A stretch of DNA of 64,000 nucleotides from NCBI RefSeq assembly GCF_004005845.1, contig NZ_SADE01000004.1, forward strand, positions 62,001 to 126,000. The letters are read 5' to 3'. The first letter of the stretch is position 1; every line of letters begins with the position of its first letter. The notes beneath the pieces are model-generated. The model was not told where the DNA came from, made no database searches, and saw nothing but the letters and a program-made list of their open reading frames with translations. Positions 46,066 through 53,803 of this stretch are shown here, one piece after another. The translations under genes and the position numbers were made by a program. This DNA comes from Hwanghaeella grinnelliae (GTDB lineage Bacteria; Pseudomonadota; Alphaproteobacteria; UBA8366; Aestuariispiraceae).

Positions 46066-46329
46066 ATGACCCATTTTCTGATATCGGACGTCAAACCGGA
46101 CGGGATGAAGCTGGAGGAAATTCTTTCAGTCCTCCGCAGGGACGTACTCTACCGCTGCACCAAGATCATGGAAGACACGCGGCCGGAAGCGAAACATGTT
46201 CTGGAGAACAATATCGCGATCCTGTCGTTGTTGTCCGAGGCGATCGGTCTGGCGGAAGACTCGACCCATACCCTCGACAAGGCATTTGGTGTACGCAACA
46301 CGGACGGCCCGCGGATCGGCGAAGAATAA
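46066..46329 (+). CDS. Small conserved-looking protein, 87 residues, unknown
   Basis: Starts at ATG 46066 with AGGA eight bases upstream; a longer frame to 45931 would overlap tusA and lacks support. The product is helical and soluble: KLEEILSVLRRDVLYRCTKIMEDTRPEAKHVLEN followed by NIAILSLLSEAIGLAEDSTHTLDKAFG (given here as positions ~15-77). No domain is recognised. The composition is balanced, unlike random frames. It may form an operon with tusA. Function unknown. Confidence 0.65.
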   Translation: MTHFLISDVKPDGMKLEEILSVLRRDVLYRCTKIMEDTRPEAKHVLENNIAILSLLSEAIGLAEDSTHTLDKAFGVRNTDGPRIGEE

Positions 46330-46355
46330 GCGAGAAAAGCGGAAGTTAGGCGTGG

Positions 46356-46904
46356 TTAGGTCTTTTTGACGAGATCGGTAATCGAGACGGCCAGGTGATC
46401 TTCCACCACAACGACCTCACCCCGGGCGATCGCTTGCCCGCTGACACGAATATCCACCGTATCACCGACGCGTCGATCCAGTTCGATGACGGCACCGCGG
46501 CCGATTTTCAGCAGATTGCTGACTTTCATCTCAGCGGTACCGAGCACAGCGGTTAAATCCACGCCGATGTCCTGAACCGCACCCGGATGCTGGCTCAATT
46601 TAGCGGCCCAGGCACCGCCCAGCGTTTCCGGTTCGTCACTGCCGGCACCGCCACCGCCACCACCACCGGCATTTTGGTCGGCCGCCATGGCCGCGGCCAT
46701 GTCCATATCGTCCAACTCGACGTCAGGCTCACCACCACCACCGCCACGTTCCGCCTGTTCGGCGGCAATGGCGGCGGCCATGTCGTCTTCGCCGAATTCC
46801 TCGTCGTCGTCACCGGCGCCGGCGGCGCGTTCTGCCTGTTCGGCGGCGATGGCGGCTGCCATGTCGTCTTCGCCCATCAGGTCGTCGTCGTTTTCGTCGG
46901 ACAT
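46356..46904 (-). CDS. fliN: Flagellar motor switch protein FliN with repeat-rich N-terminus
   Basis: Protein of 182 residues. The C-terminal SpoA domain (about 105-180) is clearly FliN: VDLTAVLGTAEMKVSNLLKIGRG, VIELDRRVGDTVDIRVSG and IARGEVVVVEDHLAVSITDL. It forms the base of the flagellar C-ring with FliM and FliG. The first ~95 residues are unusual, with three copies of a 27-residue acidic/alanine repeat and poly-Gly linkers. Ordinary FliN N-termini are shorter. It stands alone here, next to an MscS gene, not within a flagellar operon. Confidence 0.9.
   Translation of the reverse strand: MSDENDDDLMGEDDMAAAIAAEQAERAAGAGDDDEEFGEDDMAAAIAAEQAERGGGGGEPDVELDDMDMAAAMAADQNAGGGGGGGAGSDEPETLGGAWAAKLSQHPGAVQDIGVDLTAVLGTAEMKVSNLLKIGRGAVIELDRRVGDTVDIRVSGQAIARGEVVVVEDHLAVSITDLVKKT
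46671..46871 (-). repeat. Three-copy 81-bp repeat within fliN
   Basis: Met15, Met42 and Met69 of FliN each begin a copy of MAAAIAAEQAER-like sequence (third copy MAAAMAADQNAG), so the period is exactly 27 residues or 81 bp. Each helical alanine block is followed by an acidic and glycine-rich linker (AAGAGDDDEEFG, GGGGGEPDVELD, GGGGGGGAGSDEP). The copies are recent enough to share most codons. Confidence 0.85.
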
Positions 46905-47105
46905 GATCCGTCCTCATCGGGTTGAAAGCGGTCGGCAAATGCCGTCACGCTACCATGCAAACAGTGTACCGCTGATTCCGGTTTGGGTCTAACCTGTGCT
47001 GAATTCCGGGCTGTGAAATCAGTTCGAAGAGCATAAGAGGTTGATCGGTGGGGTGGCCATGGGCGAGGTTCCTCCCCCAACGGCTCAACGCAAACAAGTT
47101 TCTGG

Positions 47106-47993
47106 ATGTGGGAAAAGGACGACGTTGTGGAAGAGAATCTCGAGACAGTTACCGCCTTGATCGATACCGCCATCGCTTTCTCCGTGCAGTACGGGTTCCA
47201 GATCCTCGGCGCGCTGGTCGTCCTGCTGATCGGCCTAAAATTGGCTGGTTTCTGCGGCAGAAAAGTGTCGGCCTTGTGCGAATTGCGAGGTATCGACGTC
47301 ACGCTTTCCCGTTTCATCGGCAATGTGGTGAAAATCCTGCTGGTGGGCGTGGTGATCATCGTGACGCTCGGAAATTTCGGCATCACCATCGCCCCACTGA
47401 TCGCGTTGGCCGGGGCTTCCGCTTTCGGCGCGACCATGGCGTTGCAGGGGCCGCTGTCGAACTATGGCGCCGGGCTTTCGATTATTTTGACGCGACCCTT
47501 CGTGGTTGGGAACACGATCAACGTCCAGGGTGTCAGCGGCGTGGTGGAAGAAATTACCTTGGCGCAAACCGTCTTGCTCGGTGAAGACGGTGAAAGCATT
47601 ACCGTTCCGAACAAGGAAGTGGTTGGGCAGGTCATCGTCAATTCGCGGGAAAAACGCGTGGTTCAGACGAAGATTCAGGTTTCGGCGGATCAGGACCCGA
47701 AACGGGTGATCGCGCTGATCAAGGATGCCGTGAAGACCATCCCCGACCTGGAAGGCGACCCAGGCCCGTTGGTCGGGATTCACGATTTCGCCTATGGCGG
47801 CATTGTGATCGGAATCCGCTTCTGGGTGCCGAGCGAGAAGTATTTTGCGACGCGCTACGCGGTCAATCAGGTGATCTATGGGGCCTTGGATGAGGCAGGC
47901 ATCAAATTGACCTTGCCGCAGGGCGGTTCGGTCGCCCTGTCATCCCTTTCAGCGGATGATGACACGCCCGGACACCAAGAGCCCATCGCCTAG
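47106..47993 (+). CDS. Small-conductance mechanosensitive channel (MscS family)
   Basis: Inner-membrane channel of 295 residues. Three helices are at about 20-45, 70-88 and 95-125. The pore-lining helix has the MscS pattern of small residues (ALAGASAFGATMALQGPLSNYGAG). The beta domain follows with RPFVVGNTINVQGVSGVVEEITL, then PNKEVVGQVIVNSREKR. It opens under membrane tension to release solutes. A GTG at 47127 with AAGGA seven bases before it may be the true start, shortening the protein by seven residues. Confidence 0.93.
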   Translation: MWEKDDVVEENLETVTALIDTAIAFSVQYGFQILGALVVLLIGLKLAGFCGRKVSALCELRGIDVTLSRFIGNVVKILLVGVVIIVTLGNFGITIAPLIALAGASAFGATMALQGPLSNYGAGLSIILTRPFVVGNTINVQGVSGVVEEITLAQTVLLGEDGESITVPNKEVVGQVIVNSREKRVVQTKIQVSADQDPKRVIALIKDAVKTIPDLEGDPGPLVGIHDFAYGGIVIGIRFWVPSEKYFATRYAVNQVIYGALDEAGIKLTLPQGGSVALSSLSADDDTPGHQEPIA

Positions 47994-48006
47994 CCGGAAG
48001 GCGCGC

Positions 48007-49425
48007 TTATCCGTAAATGCCCGACAGTTGAACCAGGACCAGGATCGCCGCGAGCAGCAGGGTGACGCTGAGCGAGAAGGGCGCATTCCATCGCCAGGCA
48101 ATCCGCCAGTTCGAATCCCCGGTGATGCGCGAAATGAACAAAACTGTGGCCGAGAAGGGGGACGCGTTGGTGCCTTGGCCCCAAAGGCACATCATCGCCA
48201 TTGCCGCGATCGGCGGTGCCACGCCAAGCGCTTCCGGTGGCAGGATTGAGGTCACCAAAACCACGAAGACGACCGGGTGCAAACCGATGATGCTCGTGAA
48301 CATCATCGCCGCCATCAGGGCGGGTATGGTGACGATGGGATTCGGCGTCACATTTGTTACCCACTGCGCGACGACATCGGGGTCCAATGCGGAGGCGATC
48401 CCGACGCCAAGAATGTTTGCGCCCGCGAACAGCATGGTTTCGCCGCGCAGATCCGGGATCTTGGCAAATACCTGACCGAACAGGGCGGACCCGCCTCGGT
48501 CGGTCGTTTTCAGTTCCGCCACATCGGGGGCAGCCGATGGCAAATGCTTCCCGGCCAAGGCGATGGCCCAGGCAAGCGCGAAGGGCGGCGCCACGATGGC
48601 CAATGAAACGGGGATAGACAGCCTTAACCCTTCGACAAGAAGGATGGTGATTCCGAACAAAGTGCCCAGCAAGAGCGCGATACTGATGGCGTGCCGGCGC
48701 GTGAAGGGCGGCGCGGGGCCGCGTTCCTTCGGTTCCTCGTTCATCTCCCTCTGCGCCGCGGCGCGCAGGAAAATGCGGTCGAAGACCCAACTGCATCCGA
48801 CGATTGAGAGAGATAAGGCAATCCCCAGGGGCGCCACTTCAAGCCAGCGGACGCCGGGTACCGCGCTTAGGATAACCGCGGTGCCGACATAGAAGGGCGA
48901 CCAAGCCGTGCCCGCTGCAAAGCCCTGAACCATTGCCCGGCCCAGACGCTCGCGCAGCGGTTTCGGCGTGTCGCCGCCGACCATCGGCGTCAGAAGCGAT
49001 AGGCCGGCCAGGTTGAAGGCGACGCCCAGGAAATGGGCCGCAAGCGCAATCACAGCGAAACGACGGCCGGATGGTTGCCGGATCGCAATTTCCCGAACCG
49101 TCAGAAGGGAAGGGCTCCGGCTCGCCGGGCCTTGCAGCCAGGTGACCGACCCGAAGAGCAGCAGGAACGGGAGCGTTCGGCGCAACCCGCCGAGCAGGGT
49201 TTCCAGCGCCTCGCCTTCCAAACCTCCCGCCAATATGCCGATGCCGGCAAGCGCTAGACTGACCGCTTGTTGCAAGCGCGCGGCGCGGCGGAATTCGATC
49301 AGGATGAAAGCCGCCATGAAGGCGATGGCGATCCAGACGGCGATTTCGACCGTGAAAAGGGCATCGACAATCGTCAGCACGCATAGTGACAAATAGAGCG
49401 TGGCTGAAATCGACCGTGTCGGCAT
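48007..49425 (-). CDS. Multi-pass membrane protein, ion transporter-like, function unknown
   Basis: Protein of 472 residues with about twelve hydrophobic segments, ending in LLLAAILVLVQLSGIYG. Two halves are suggested by LAGLSLLTPMVGG (near 160) and ILPPEALGVAPPIAAMAMM (near 405), and by paired Gly-rich turns such as MVQGFAAGTAWSPFYVG and CLWGQGTNASPFSATVLF (near 185 and 425). Those repeated S-P-F loops resemble the ion-transporter superfamily of anion or dicarboxylate carriers. I cannot name a substrate. It is convergent with the MscS gene. Confidence 0.6.
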   Translation of the reverse strand: MPTRSISATLYLSLCVLTIVDALFTVEIAVWIAIAFMAAFILIEFRRAARLQQAVSLALAGIGILAGGLEGEALETLLGGLRRTLPFLLLFGSVTWLQGPASRSPSLLTVREIAIRQPSGRRFAVIALAAHFLGVAFNLAGLSLLTPMVGGDTPKPLRERLGRAMVQGFAAGTAWSPFYVGTAVILSAVPGVRWLEVAPLGIALSLSIVGCSWVFDRIFLRAAAQREMNEEPKERGPAPPFTRRHAISIALLLGTLFGITILLVEGLRLSIPVSLAIVAPPFALAWAIALAGKHLPSAAPDVAELKTTDRGGSALFGQVFAKIPDLRGETMLFAGANILGVGIASALDPDVVAQWVTNVTPNPIVTIPALMAAMMFTSIIGLHPVVFVVLVTSILPPEALGVAPPIAAMAMMCLWGQGTNASPFSATVLFISRITGDSNWRIAWRWNAPFSLSVTLLLAAILVLVQLSGIYG

Positions 49426-49605
49426 GCGTGGTGGACCCCAAGGGACTTTCAAGGACAGCAGGGAGTTTCATAAAACGCCCAATCCTATTGTCGCGGCAAG
49501 GGTCAAGGTGCTGATTCAAGGTCTTTCACGGGTGTATCGACGCAGGTTCGGGAATCGTGAAACCATTCGTTTAGCAAAACTGAACCCATTTCGTGGCCTG
49601 GCTTC

Positions 49606-51504
49606 GTGACATCGTCTTCCGCCGATCCCAAGACCCTGTACGAGCGCAATCTGATTGCGTTGGCGGAGCATGTGTCCTTCGACTTTGCCCATGGCTTGGC
49701 GACCTTCCAGAGCGACTTGGAACTGGTGAAGGAAGACGCTTCCGGTCTGCTTAACATCAAGGTCGGGGACAGGTTCTTGTATCCGACCGGTGCGGAGCCC
49801 TTTGCCGCCCGGCAGGTTGCCGAATATGTTGAAAAACCTCAGCGGTTGTCCCTGCGACCGTCGCCTCCGGCGCCCGGTTCCGCTTTGATCAGCGATCATG
49901 CGGTCGCATCTCTACACAACCGTTTCGGTTCGAAACTCGTCACCACGCAGCGCGACCCGGATCTCATCGCCGGATATCTGACGATCTTCGGCTTGGGGTT
50001 GGGGTTGCAGATCTCCCCGCTGCTGGAACGCTTGAATGTGCGGAACCTTGTTATTGCCGATGGCACGCCCGCGTTCCTCACGCTCAGCATGCAGGCGATT
50101 GAATGGGCCGATATAATCGCGACCGTCAGCGAACGCGGCGGGCGCGTAACGTTCATTTTCGATGGCGATCCCGTGGCCCTCTCTAACAAGGTCTACGAAG
50201 CAATGCGTGGACCGGACCGGGGCCTGTTGGACGGTTCCTACATCTATGGGCATTACCGGTTGCCGGTCTTGGAACGGGCCTTGGCGCTGTTCATGGAAAG
50301 CCTGCCGGTCATCGGTGACTCGGATGGGTTCTTCGAAGATGAATGCCTCATGCTGCGGAATGCTGCGGCAAATATCGCGGACAAGAACGTTCCCGTGTTG
50401 GCGCCGGGCGTCGCGGCTGCGCAGCCCTTCCCTGCTATCGTCGTCGGCAGTGGCCCGTCGATCGATGGGGAAATTGAAAACCTGCGCCGGTTGCGTGACC
50501 GCTGTCTATTGATATCCGGCGGGACGGGCTTGGGCGTTTTGCTGGAAGCCGGTCTGAAACCGGATTTCCATTGCGAGATCGAAAATGTCCCGGACATTCT
50601 GACCGTCAATCAGACGGCCGCGGCGAAACATGACCTTGCCGGTATACGGCTGGTCGCGGCATCGACAGTCGACCCGCTATTGCCGCCATTGTTCGAGGAA
50701 ACAATCTTCGTCCTGCGCGAGAATCTCAGTCCCACGCGGCTTTTCGGGAATCCGGACCTGGTCTTGCCCATGGCGGGACCAACCGTAACCCACTTGGCCT
50801 GCCGAGCGGCCATGGCAATGGGGTGCAGGGATATCTATCTGTTCGGCGTCGACCTCGGTTCGGTCGAGGCGGAGCGCCACCATTCCGGGGCGTCGATCTA
50901 TAACCTCAGCGACGATCCTTATTGGCGTGGTGGGGCGGCGATGGAAAAGCTTACTATTCCCGCCACCGGGAACTTCCGGGAACAGGTCTTTACCAGCCGG
51001 GAGTTTGCTTTCGCGCGGCTCTATTTCTCGACCCTGGCAAGTCTCAATCCCGATTTCCGTATCTATAATTGCAGTGACGGGGTGCGGATCGAAGGGGCGC
51101 CGGCACAACCCGGCTCGGCATTGAGCCTGGCGCCGGTGACCGTCGATGTGGCGGCATTGATCGATGGGTTGCCGATCCTTTCCGTGCCGCATGACAGGGT
51201 TGATCGCGCGATGCAGGGGCTTGGCGATGCCATGTCGGCATTGGCGCCCAAGATCGCGGGCATAGCCGGGCGGACCACGGTCGATATGCTAGCCGTCAAC
51301 GACGGTTTGAAATCCGTATTGGTGAACAGCGACGGTGATACGGCCGAGCCGACCGCGACGTTCATGATGGCGGGAACTCTGCAGATGGTCCTACAAACCG
51401 GAAATAGTTTGTATGGACGTGTGTCCCCTGGGCGTCGGGCGGATGTGGCGGCGGAAACCGCCAAGGCCTTGGCACGCGCCGCCTGGGAAATGGCCGAGGT
51501 TTGA
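49606..51504 (+). CDS. DUF115/Maf-like protein (motility accessory factor type)
   Basis: Protein of 632 residues starting at GTG. The central DUF115/MptE-like domain (about 255-450) shows AIVVGSGPSIDGEIENLRRL, CLLISGGTGLGVLLEAGLKPDF and ASTVDPLLPPLFEETIF, followed by GCRDIYLFGVDLGS. Flanking regions match Maf proteins that transfer nonulosonic acids such as pseudaminic acid to flagellins. No sugar biosynthesis or flagellin genes are adjacent, so the link to motility is inference supported by fliN, chpT and cheA in the same window. Confidence 0.75.
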   Translation: MTSSSADPKTLYERNLIALAEHVSFDFAHGLATFQSDLELVKEDASGLLNIKVGDRFLYPTGAEPFAARQVAEYVEKPQRLSLRPSPPAPGSALISDHAVASLHNRFGSKLVTTQRDPDLIAGYLTIFGLGLGLQISPLLERLNVRNLVIADGTPAFLTLSMQAIEWADIIATVSERGGRVTFIFDGDPVALSNKVYEAMRGPDRGLLDGSYIYGHYRLPVLERALALFMESLPVIGDSDGFFEDECLMLRNAAANIADKNVPVLAPGVAAAQPFPAIVVGSGPSIDGEIENLRRLRDRCLLISGGTGLGVLLEAGLKPDFHCEIENVPDILTVNQTAAAKHDLAGIRLVAASTVDPLLPPLFEETIFVLRENLSPTRLFGNPDLVLPMAGPTVTHLACRAAMAMGCRDIYLFGVDLGSVEAERHHSGASIYNLSDDPYWRGGAAMEKLTIPATGNFREQVFTSREFAFARLYFSTLASLNPDFRIYNCSDGVRIEGAPAQPGSALSLAPVTVDVAALIDGLPILSVPHDRVDRAMQGLGDAMSALAPKIAGIAGRTTVDMLAVNDGLKSVLVNSDGDTAEPTATFMMAGTLQMVLQTGNSLYGRVSPGRRADVAAETAKALARAAWEMAEV

Positions 51505-51515
51505 GGCAGGCCAGC

Positions 51516-52256
51516 TTAAAGAGAGCGCAGGGCGATATAGCCACCCAGGATCAGGATTGCGACAAAAAAGGCTTTCCGGAACTGAGCTTCGGACAAGGTA
51601 TGCCGGATTTTTCGCCCCAGAAACATACCGGCAAGCGCCGGAACCAATGCCGCTGCGGACTGAATACCGAGATCGGCGGTTAGAAATCCCCCGCCCCCTA
51701 ACGCCACGGCGAGTCCCAGCGTGGATACCAGGAACAGCATTCCCATCGCCTGTACCAGCATGTCACGCGGCAACCCGATCGCTTGAAGATACATCACGCC
51801 CGGCACGACGAAAGAACCGGTCATCCCGGTCAGCACCCCATTGACGGCGCCGAAGACCGGCCCGGCCCAGACCTCATGCTCGGCCCGGACAGACAACCGG
51901 ATGCCCGCTAGGGAGATGGCGGCATATGTAAGCAGGACGATGCCCAGAAGGGTGGAAAGCAGGGAGAGGTCGAGCTGAGTGAGCGCGGCCGCGCCGACCC
52001 AGATCGTGATGGCTGCCGACAGCAGGAAAGACCATAACCTTCGGAACAATTCCCGTGCATTGCCGCCGGACGATGCCTGCAGAATATTGGTCATCAGCGA
52101 GGGGATAAGCAGCAGTGCCATGGCCGTGGGTAGATCGATGAGGGCGGTTAACAGGCCGAGGCTAATAGTAGGTAGCCCAACGCCGATCACCCCCTTCACG
52201 GTCCCGGCGATCAGGAAGGTCGCGGCAATGGCAAGGGCGGCGTGTGGATCCATCAT
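51516..52256 (-). CDS. TSUP family (TauE/SafE) permease, second copy
   Basis: Inner-membrane permease of 246 residues with eight hydrophobic helices. The first TSUP half begins LIAGTVKGVIGVGLPTISLGLL near 14 and the second has GAVNGVLTGMTGSFVVPGVMYL near 140. It is shorter than the other TSUP permease in the window and is not a close copy. The ATG at 52256 begins MMDPHAALAIA; an in-frame extension to 52340 has no support. Substrate unknown, sulfur or organic anion likely. Convergent with the Maf-like gene (11 bp gap). Confidence 0.85.
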   Translation of the reverse strand: MMDPHAALAIAATFLIAGTVKGVIGVGLPTISLGLLTALIDLPTAMALLLIPSLMTNILQASSGGNARELFRRLWSFLLSAAITIWVGAAALTQLDLSLLSTLLGIVLLTYAAISLAGIRLSVRAEHEVWAGPVFGAVNGVLTGMTGSFVVPGVMYLQAIGLPRDMLVQAMGMLFLVSTLGLAVALGGGGFLTADLGIQSAAALVPALAGMFLGRKIRHTLSEAQFRKAFFVAILILGGYIALRSL

Positions 52257-52431
52257 ACGGGGATAGTAGCCGCGCCACGGCTTTTCGGACAAGGCAGGTG
52301 GCAGCACAACCTTTCGCCTGTTCGCGGCGCATCCCGGCATGGTTTTTCAATTGGTGCTGGTCAGCATTAGTAATATAAGGATAATCTAATTGAAATTCCG
52401 GCAGCATGGCGGAAAGGGAACGTGTGCAGGA

Positions 52432-53061
52432 ATGGATCAGGGACGGGAAAAGGACAGGAAGGTTCTTCTCGGTGCTCTGCGCATTGCGACCGCCCAAAAA
52501 GAAGTCGTTACAAACGCACAAGCGATATCTCTTGAGGCGATGAACGCGAAGTCCCTCGTGTCCCGCGCGGGCGAAACGGCGCGGGCCATTCGGCCACTCA
52601 CCGATCAAATAGACGAATTTGCGCGCAAGATCATCGCCCTGATCGAACAAATCCGGGCTGCCGTGATCGAGGTCAGCCGCAACACCTTGGCCACGTTCAC
52701 TGAACGGGTTGTGGCTGAACACATGAAGCATGCGTCGGATCTTGGCCGGAATTCCAAGTTCATCGGCAGTGTCGGTGGCAAATTGCAGGCAGTGACGTCT
52801 GGCCAGAATGAAATCCGACAAAAAGCCTTGGCCAGTTACGACCGGCTGTCTCGACTGTTGGACGATATTGGGATGAATCTGCTGGCGGCTTCGGTCGTTG
52901 TTTCGAAGTTTCGTCTAGAGGTCGGGGCGAGCGATGGTCCTTACACGACAAACTTTGAATCGCTGGTCGACAAGCTGAATGAGTCCGTGGTGCAAAGCCG
53001 CAATTCGATCAGCGAAAGTGAAATAATCCTACAGGATTGTATTCGGGTGTTAAGGCGATGA
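52432..53061 (+). CDS. Coiled-coil protein coupled to a di-iron oxygen-binding protein
   Basis: Predicted all-helical soluble protein of 209 residues with no membrane segment. Hydrophobic heptads run through ARAIRPLTDQIDEFARKIIALIEQ and AVIEVSRNTLATFTERVVAEHM (about 55-110) and again at 150-205. The pattern looks like signalling helices such as those of soluble chemoreceptors, but no conserved receptor tip is recognised. A TTG at 52390 with AAGG nine bases before it is an alternative start. The stop overlaps the next gene as ATGA, which strongly suggests a working pair with that oxygen-binding protein. Confidence 0.6.
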   Translation: MDQGREKDRKVLLGALRIATAQKEVVTNAQAISLEAMNAKSLVSRAGETARAIRPLTDQIDEFARKIIALIEQIRAAVIEVSRNTLATFTERVVAEHMKHASDLGRNSKFIGSVGGKLQAVTSGQNEIRQKALASYDRLSRLLDDIGMNLLAASVVVSKFRLEVGASDGPYTTNFESLVDKLNESVVQSRNSISESEIILQDCIRVLRR

Positions 53062-53798
53062 TGAAGGCAACGGTTCTCTATGAGGGCAAGTCGCATCAAT
53101 GGATCGTGTTCGGGCGAGACCCTGAAAAGTCCCCCAGCATCATCGACACCAACCAGTTCATGGTGATGGATGACAATAACGCGGTTCTGCTTGATCCCGG
53201 CGGCATCGAATTGTTTGCGCCGATGCTGGCGGCGGTCACGGACTGGGTGGATATCGACAACATCAGGACGCTCTTCGCGTCACATCAGGACCCGGATATC
53301 ATTTCCTCCCTCGGCCTATGGGACCGAACACTGACGGATGCGACATTGTACGCACCCTGGGTCTGGGAGAGCTTCCTCAAGCATTTTGGCTGTTCGACGA
53401 TCACCTATTCGCCGCTTCCGGACGAAGGGGATACGATTACCGTCGGTAATATGGAACTGACTTTCGTGCCCGCGCATTACCTGCATTCCTCGGGCAATTT
53501 CAATGTCTATGATGCGACGTCGAAGATTTTGATGAGCGGCGATATCGGCGCCGCTCTGCTGCCGCCGGACGCGCCTTTGTTCGTGGAGGATTTCGACGCG
53601 CATATATCCAAGATGAAACTGTTTCATCAAAGATGGATGCCGTCGAACAAGGCGAAGAACGATTGGGTTCAAAGGGTGCGCAAACTGGACATCGAATATA
53701 TGGCCCCCCAACACGGGGCGATATTCGCCGGTGACCTCGTGCCACGGTTCCTGGACTGGTTCGAAGCCTTGGAAGTCGGTATCGCCGTTGAAGGATAG
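53058..53798 (+). CDS. Oxygen-binding di-iron protein (ODP), metallo-beta-lactamase fold
   Basis: Cytosolic protein of 246 residues related to the N-terminal domain of flavodiiron proteins. Candidate iron ligands are His76, Asp78 and Asp80 in SHQDPDIISS, His140 in PAHYLHSSGNF, Asp162 in LMSGDIGAAL and His219 in PQHGAIF. Compared with flavodiiron enzymes, one ligand in the first motif (HxExDH) is Ile here, which is the change seen in ODP sensors that bind O2 stably. Known ODPs act with chemotaxis proteins. No flavodoxin domain is present. Translational coupling to the coiled-coil gene suggests an O2 sensory pair. Confidence 0.85.
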   Translation: MMKATVLYEGKSHQWIVFGRDPEKSPSIIDTNQFMVMDDNNAVLLDPGGIELFAPMLAAVTDWVDIDNIRTLFASHQDPDIISSLGLWDRTLTDATLYAPWVWESFLKHFGCSTITYSPLPDEGDTITVGNMELTFVPAHYLHSSGNFNVYDATSKILMSGDIGAALLPPDAPLFVEDFDAHISKMKLFHQRWMPSNKAKNDWVQRVRKLDIEYMAPQHGAIFAGDLVPRFLDWFEALEVGIAVEG

Positions 53799-53803
53799 GT
53801 CGG

